Positions 8,250 to 10,659 of a stretch of 10,659 nucleotides of DNA are shown piece after piece. Location: positions 1 through 10,659 of the forward strand of contig JAEUMX010000053.1 of assembly GCA_016791285.1 (NCBI GenBank), given 5' to 3'. The stretch's first letter is position 1. Every line of letters starts with the position of its first letter. Below the pieces are notes generated by a model, which saw only the letters and a program-made list of their open reading frames with translations, was not told the origin of the DNA and did not search any database. This DNA comes from Burkholderiales bacterium. GTDB lineage: Bacteria; Pseudomonadota; Gammaproteobacteria; Burkholderiales; JAEUMW01. The position numbers and the translations under genes are program-made.

Positions 8250-9596
8250 ATGGCCAATGATCCCCTGAGCGCAGCCGATCACGGCGACTTCCTGTCCGAC
8301 GCGGAGGCGATCGAGAAGGAGCCGATGCCGTGGCAGGCGCGCGCCACGCTCTACGTGCTGGCCGGTTTGCTCCTGACGGCAGCCACCTGGGCATCCTTCG
8401 CCAAGGTCGATCGCATCGTCGTCGGCCGTGGCAAGCTCATCACCACCACTCCGACCATCGTCGTGCAGCCGCTGGAGCCGTCGATGATCCGCAGCATCGA
8501 CGTCCAGGTCGGCCAGATCGTGAAGAAGGGCGCGCGGCTCGCGATGTTCGACCCGACGTTCGCGAGCTCCGATCTCTCGCAATTGAGCATGCGGCACGCG
8601 AGCCTCGATGCGCAGACGAAGCGGCTCGAGGCGGAGCTCTCCGGCGCCAAGGCGCCTGCCGGCACGCCTGCCAACGCCGAGGAGCTGCTGCAGTCGCGGA
8701 TCTTTCAGGAGCGGCGCGCCAATCTGGAATCTCGGCTCACGTCGCTCGACGAGAACATCAAGCGCCTCAAGACTGCCATCGCCGGCAACAAGCGGGAGGA
8801 GGCGGTGCTGCGCGAGCGGCTGCAGAAGAACCTCGAGATCCAGCGCATGCACGAGTCGCTGCGCGAGGGCAACTACGTGCCCAAGCTGAAGGTTCTCGAA
8901 ACCCAGCGCGATCGTCTGCAGACAGAACGCGATCTGGAGCAGCTCCTGAACACCTCGGGCCAGCTCGCGCGCGAGATCGCCAAGCTGGAAGCCGACCGCG
9001 CCGCCTTCACTCAGGACTGGCGCGAGAAAGTGATGGAAGAACTGGTGGTCGTGAAGCGCGATCGCGACGCCGTGGCCGATCAGCTCAAGAAGGCCGAGCG
9101 AAAGACCGAGCTCACGGTCGTGACCGCGCCTGCCGACGGGGTGGTGCAGGAGATCGCGAAACGTTCGGTCGGGTCCGTGCTGAAGGAAGCCGAGCCGCTG
9201 TTGACCCTCGTTCCACTCGATGCGCCGCTGGAGGCCGAGGTTCAGATCGATGCCCGTTACATCAGCTATCTGCGCGCGGGCGATCCGGCCCGCATCAAGC
9301 TCGATGCGTTTCCCTTCCAGCAGTATGGGGTCATCAAGGGACGGGTGCGCACGGTCAGTGAAGACTCGTTCGTCCGGCCGCAGGGCGCCGCAGAAGAGCA
9401 GGACTCCGGGCGCGAAGCGTTTTATCTGGCGCGTGTGACGCTGGAGGACAAGACCCTGGAAGGGGTGCCCACGGACGTTCGATTTCTTCCCGGCATGACA
9501 CTGACCGCGGAAGTGGTGTTCGGAGATCGCACGGTCATGTCCTACCTCCTGTATCCCGTCATCCGCTCCCTCGACGAGGGGCTGCGCAGCCCGTAG
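8250..9596 (+). CDS. Type I secretion membrane fusion (periplasmic adaptor) protein, HlyD family
   Basis: This 448-residue protein should link the ABC transporter to an outer-membrane TolC-type channel. It starts 18 bases after the transporter stop, with GGAAGG (8234-8239) 10 bases before ATG 8250, so the two are co-transcribed. Residues 1-31 are cytoplasmic, 32-51 form the single membrane anchor, and about 54-105 hold the first lipoyl half (IRSIDVQVGQIVKKG). About 110-285 form the long heptad-rich coiled coil (LDAQTKRLEAEL..., EIQRMHESLREGNYV), 288-335 the second lipoyl half (TAPADGVVQEI...VGSVLKEAEPLLTLVPLD), and the rest a beta-barrel region with the family hallmark GDPARIKLDAFPFQQYG. No TolC-like gene is in the window; it may lie elsewhere. 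Family assignment is firm, cargo is inferred from the neighbouring RTX gene. Confidence 0.95.
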   Translation: MANDPLSAADHGDFLSDAEAIEKEPMPWQARATLYVLAGLLLTAATWASFAKVDRIVVGRGKLITTTPTIVVQPLEPSMIRSIDVQVGQIVKKGARLAMFDPTFASSDLSQLSMRHASLDAQTKRLEAELSGAKAPAGTPANAEELLQSRIFQERRANLESRLTSLDENIKRLKTAIAGNKREEAVLRERLQKNLEIQRMHESLREGNYVPKLKVLETQRDRLQTERDLEQLLNTSGQLAREIAKLEADRAAFTQDWREKVMEELVVVKRDRDAVADQLKKAERKTELTVVTAPADGVVQEIAKRSVGSVLKEAEPLLTLVPLDAPLEAEVQIDARYISYLRAGDPARIKLDAFPFQQYGVIKGRVRTVSEDSFVRPQGAAEEQDSGREAFYLARVTLEDKTLEGVPTDVRFLPGMTLTAEVVFGDRTVMSYLLYPVIRSLDEGLRSP

Positions 9597-9599
9597 CGC

Positions 9600-9620
9600 G
9601 CTGCCGTCCGCAGCGGCAGC
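9600..9620 (+). terminator. Short hairpin after the HlyD gene
   Basis: GCTGCCG (9600-9606) and CGGCAGC (9614-9620) form a perfect 7-bp stem with a 7-base loop, 3 bases after the stop codon of the membrane fusion gene. No T-run follows, so termination is doubtful, but its position at the end of the type I secretion operon, before the type II secretion genes, is suggestive. Confidence 0.3.
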
Positions 9621-9778
9621 TCTGGCACGCTGCGGTATGGATTCTGCTTTCCCGCCGTTCGTCGGTTTTCCCGACACCCACGAGACACGATGACTTCGTG
9701 CTTGCGCCGCCCCTGTCGCGCCGCAGCCCGATCCGTCGTCCCAAGATGTTCAGACACTTTTCGGGGTTTACGGCACCC

Positions 9779-10210
9779 ATGTCACATCCCAACCCATTGC
9801 GCGGCAATCGCGGCTTCACCCTTATCGAGGTCATGGTCGTGGTCGTCATCCTCGCCGTGCTGGCGGCGATCGTCGTACCCAAGATCATGAGCCGCCCTGA
9901 CGAGGCACGCGTGGTTGCTGCACGCGCCGACATCGCCGGGATCGTCCAGGCGCTCAAGCTCTACCGGCTCGACAACTCCTTTTACCCGAGCACGGAGCAG
10001 GGCCTGCAGGCACTGGTGACGGCGCCCACGAGCGCGCCGATCCCATCGAACTGGAAGCGGGGCGGCTATCTGGACCGGGCGGCCAAGGATCCCTGGGGTC
10101 GCGAGTACCAGTACCTGAATCCTGGGTTGCGGGGCGAGATCGATGTGTTCAGTCTCGCCGCGGACGGGCAAGCGGGCGGAGACGGCGTGAACGCCGACAT
10201 CTTCAACTAG
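9779..10210 (+). CDS. gspG: Type II secretion system major pseudopilin GspG
   Basis: This 143-residue protein is the main subunit of the type II secretion pseudopilus, which assembles in the periplasm and helps push folded proteins through the outer membrane. It has a prepilin leader cut after G12 (RGNRG/FTLIE, with E+5 = E17), then a hydrophobic helix (VMVVVVILAVLAAIVVP), the GspG signature stretch YPSTEQGLQAL, the DPWGREYQYLNPG motif and a C-terminal calcium-loop-like end (SLAADGQAGGDGVNADIFN). I chose ATG 9779 because it gives a typical short leader; upstream in-frame ATGs at 9746 and 9698 would add 11 or 27 unusual residues. The Shine-Dalgarno is weak (GGGG 9763-9766). gspH follows after 26 bases, so an operon. 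The 182-base gap behind the HlyD gene probably holds its promoter, though I see no clear boxes. Confidence 0.96.
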   Translation: MSHPNPLRGNRGFTLIEVMVVVVILAVLAAIVVPKIMSRPDEARVVAARADIAGIVQALKLYRLDNSFYPSTEQGLQALVTAPTSAPIPSNWKRGGYLDRAAKDPWGREYQYLNPGLRGEIDVFSLAADGQAGGDGVNADIFN

Positions 10211-10236
10211 TCGGCATCATTCCAGCGGAGTCGGTG

Positions 10237-10659
10237 ATGGCGCCTGTCCGGGTCCGCCACGGCGGACCGTCTGCCCGCGGTTTCACGCTCGTCGAGGTAC
10301 TGGTGGTCGCACTGCTGGTCGGGATCACCGTTTCTTTCTTGGCGGTCAACCTGCGCGGCGATGACCGCGAAACCCTGCGCGAGGAAGCGGCGCGTCTCGC
10401 GGCGGGGCTGGAGCAGGCGCAGGACGAGGCGGTCATGACCGGCGCCCCGCTCGCCTGGCGCGGCGCAGACGACGCGTATCAGTATCTACGGCGCGGGCCG
10501 GATGGCACATGGACCGCAGTCGACGGCGACAGCTTCGCGGCGCGCCGCCTCGCCCAGCCGGTGCGACTGGTCGACGTCGAGGTCGGAGGCACGAAGGTCG
10601 CGGCGGGAGGCCTGGTGGTTCTGTCTCCCTCCGCGCTCGCGGCTCCCGTACGCATCGTC
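10237..10659 (+). CDS. gspH: Type II secretion minor pseudopilin GspH (3' end outside window)
   Basis: The frame stays open from ATG 10237 to the right edge (141 codons), so the C-terminus is missing. A Shine-Dalgarno-like GCGGAG (10225-10230) lies 6 bases upstream. Residues 1-15 are a basic prepilin leader ending in glycine; cleavage would be at SARG/FTLVE with E20 at +5, followed by the hydrophobic helix VLVVALLVGITVSFLAV. The following stretch LREEAARLAAGLEQAQDEAVMTGAPLAWR is the usual GspH pattern after the pilin helix. The position right after gspG matches the standard gspG-gspH order, and gspI, gspJ and gspK would be expected next. GspH belongs to the tip complex of the pseudopilus. Its length and position favour GspH over GspI, but the divergent pilin body alone would not separate it from other minor pseudopilins. 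Confidence 0.9.
   Translation, partial: MAPVRVRHGGPSARGFTLVEVLVVALLVGITVSFLAVNLRGDDRETLREEAARLAAGLEQAQDEAVMTGAPLAWRGADDAYQYLRRGPDGTWTAVDGDSFAARRLAQPVRLVDVEVGGTKVAAGGLVVLSPSALAAPVRIV

Noticed and set aside
6066..9677. A 1203-codon open frame on the minus strand, antisense to both type I secretion genes
   Set aside because: The plus-strand genes have clear family motifs over their whole length. The antisense translation is rich in R, H, D, E and L without domains, as expected for the mirror of GC-rich codons.
9698..9778. N-terminal extension of GspG by 27 residues from the ATG at 9698
   Set aside because: Prepilin leaders are short and basic, and ATG 9779 gives a normal 12-residue leader. The extra residues are not pilin-like.

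Overview
The window is GC-rich, tightly coded DNA with no mobile element, RNA gene or CRISPR array that I can see. The protein families (an HlyB/HlyD-type type I secretion pair, a giant RTX protein, and GspG/GspH pseudopilins) point to a Gram-negative proteobacterium. The GspG sequence style (RPDEARVVAARADI...LKLYRLDN) suggests a beta- or gammaproteobacterium, but the species cannot be named from this.

Layout. Positions 1-4931 on the minus strand hold one very large gene that runs off the left edge. It encodes at least 1643 residues with no signal peptide: an unrecognised N-terminal ~200 residues, a first block of calcium-binding RTX nonapeptides, a cadherin-like (tandem-95/Big_9 type) domain, a second longer RTX region built of ~80-91-residue tandem units, a second cadherin-like domain, a ~475-residue domain resembling the large (beta) subunit of N,N-dimethylformamidase, a bacterial Ig-like domain and a DUF4082 domain that is cut by the window edge. 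A 562-base divergent intergenic region (4932-5493) carries an imperfect 14-bp dyad and a weak sigma70-like promoter. On the plus strand follow a 98-residue protein of unknown function (5494-5790), a type I secretion ABC transporter with a catalytically dead C39-like domain (5988-8231) and its HlyD-type membrane fusion partner (8250-9596). After a 182-base gap come the type II secretion pseudopilin genes gspG (9779-10210) and gspH (10237 to the right edge).

How they fit together. The ABC transporter and HlyD protein, with an outer-membrane TolC-like channel not seen here, would form a type I secretion channel. The divergently transcribed RTX protein has no Sec signal, many calcium-binding repeats and only one cysteine that I can find, so it is the obvious candidate cargo. 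The inactive C39-like domain fits an RTX cargo that is not cleaved at a double-glycine leader. The 98-residue protein sits between cargo and transporter and may be an accessory factor. The gsp genes start a separate type II secretion operon that continues beyond the window.

The most interesting element is the putative extracellular DMFase-like RTX protein, which keeps iron-site-like residues, together with its small unknown neighbour.
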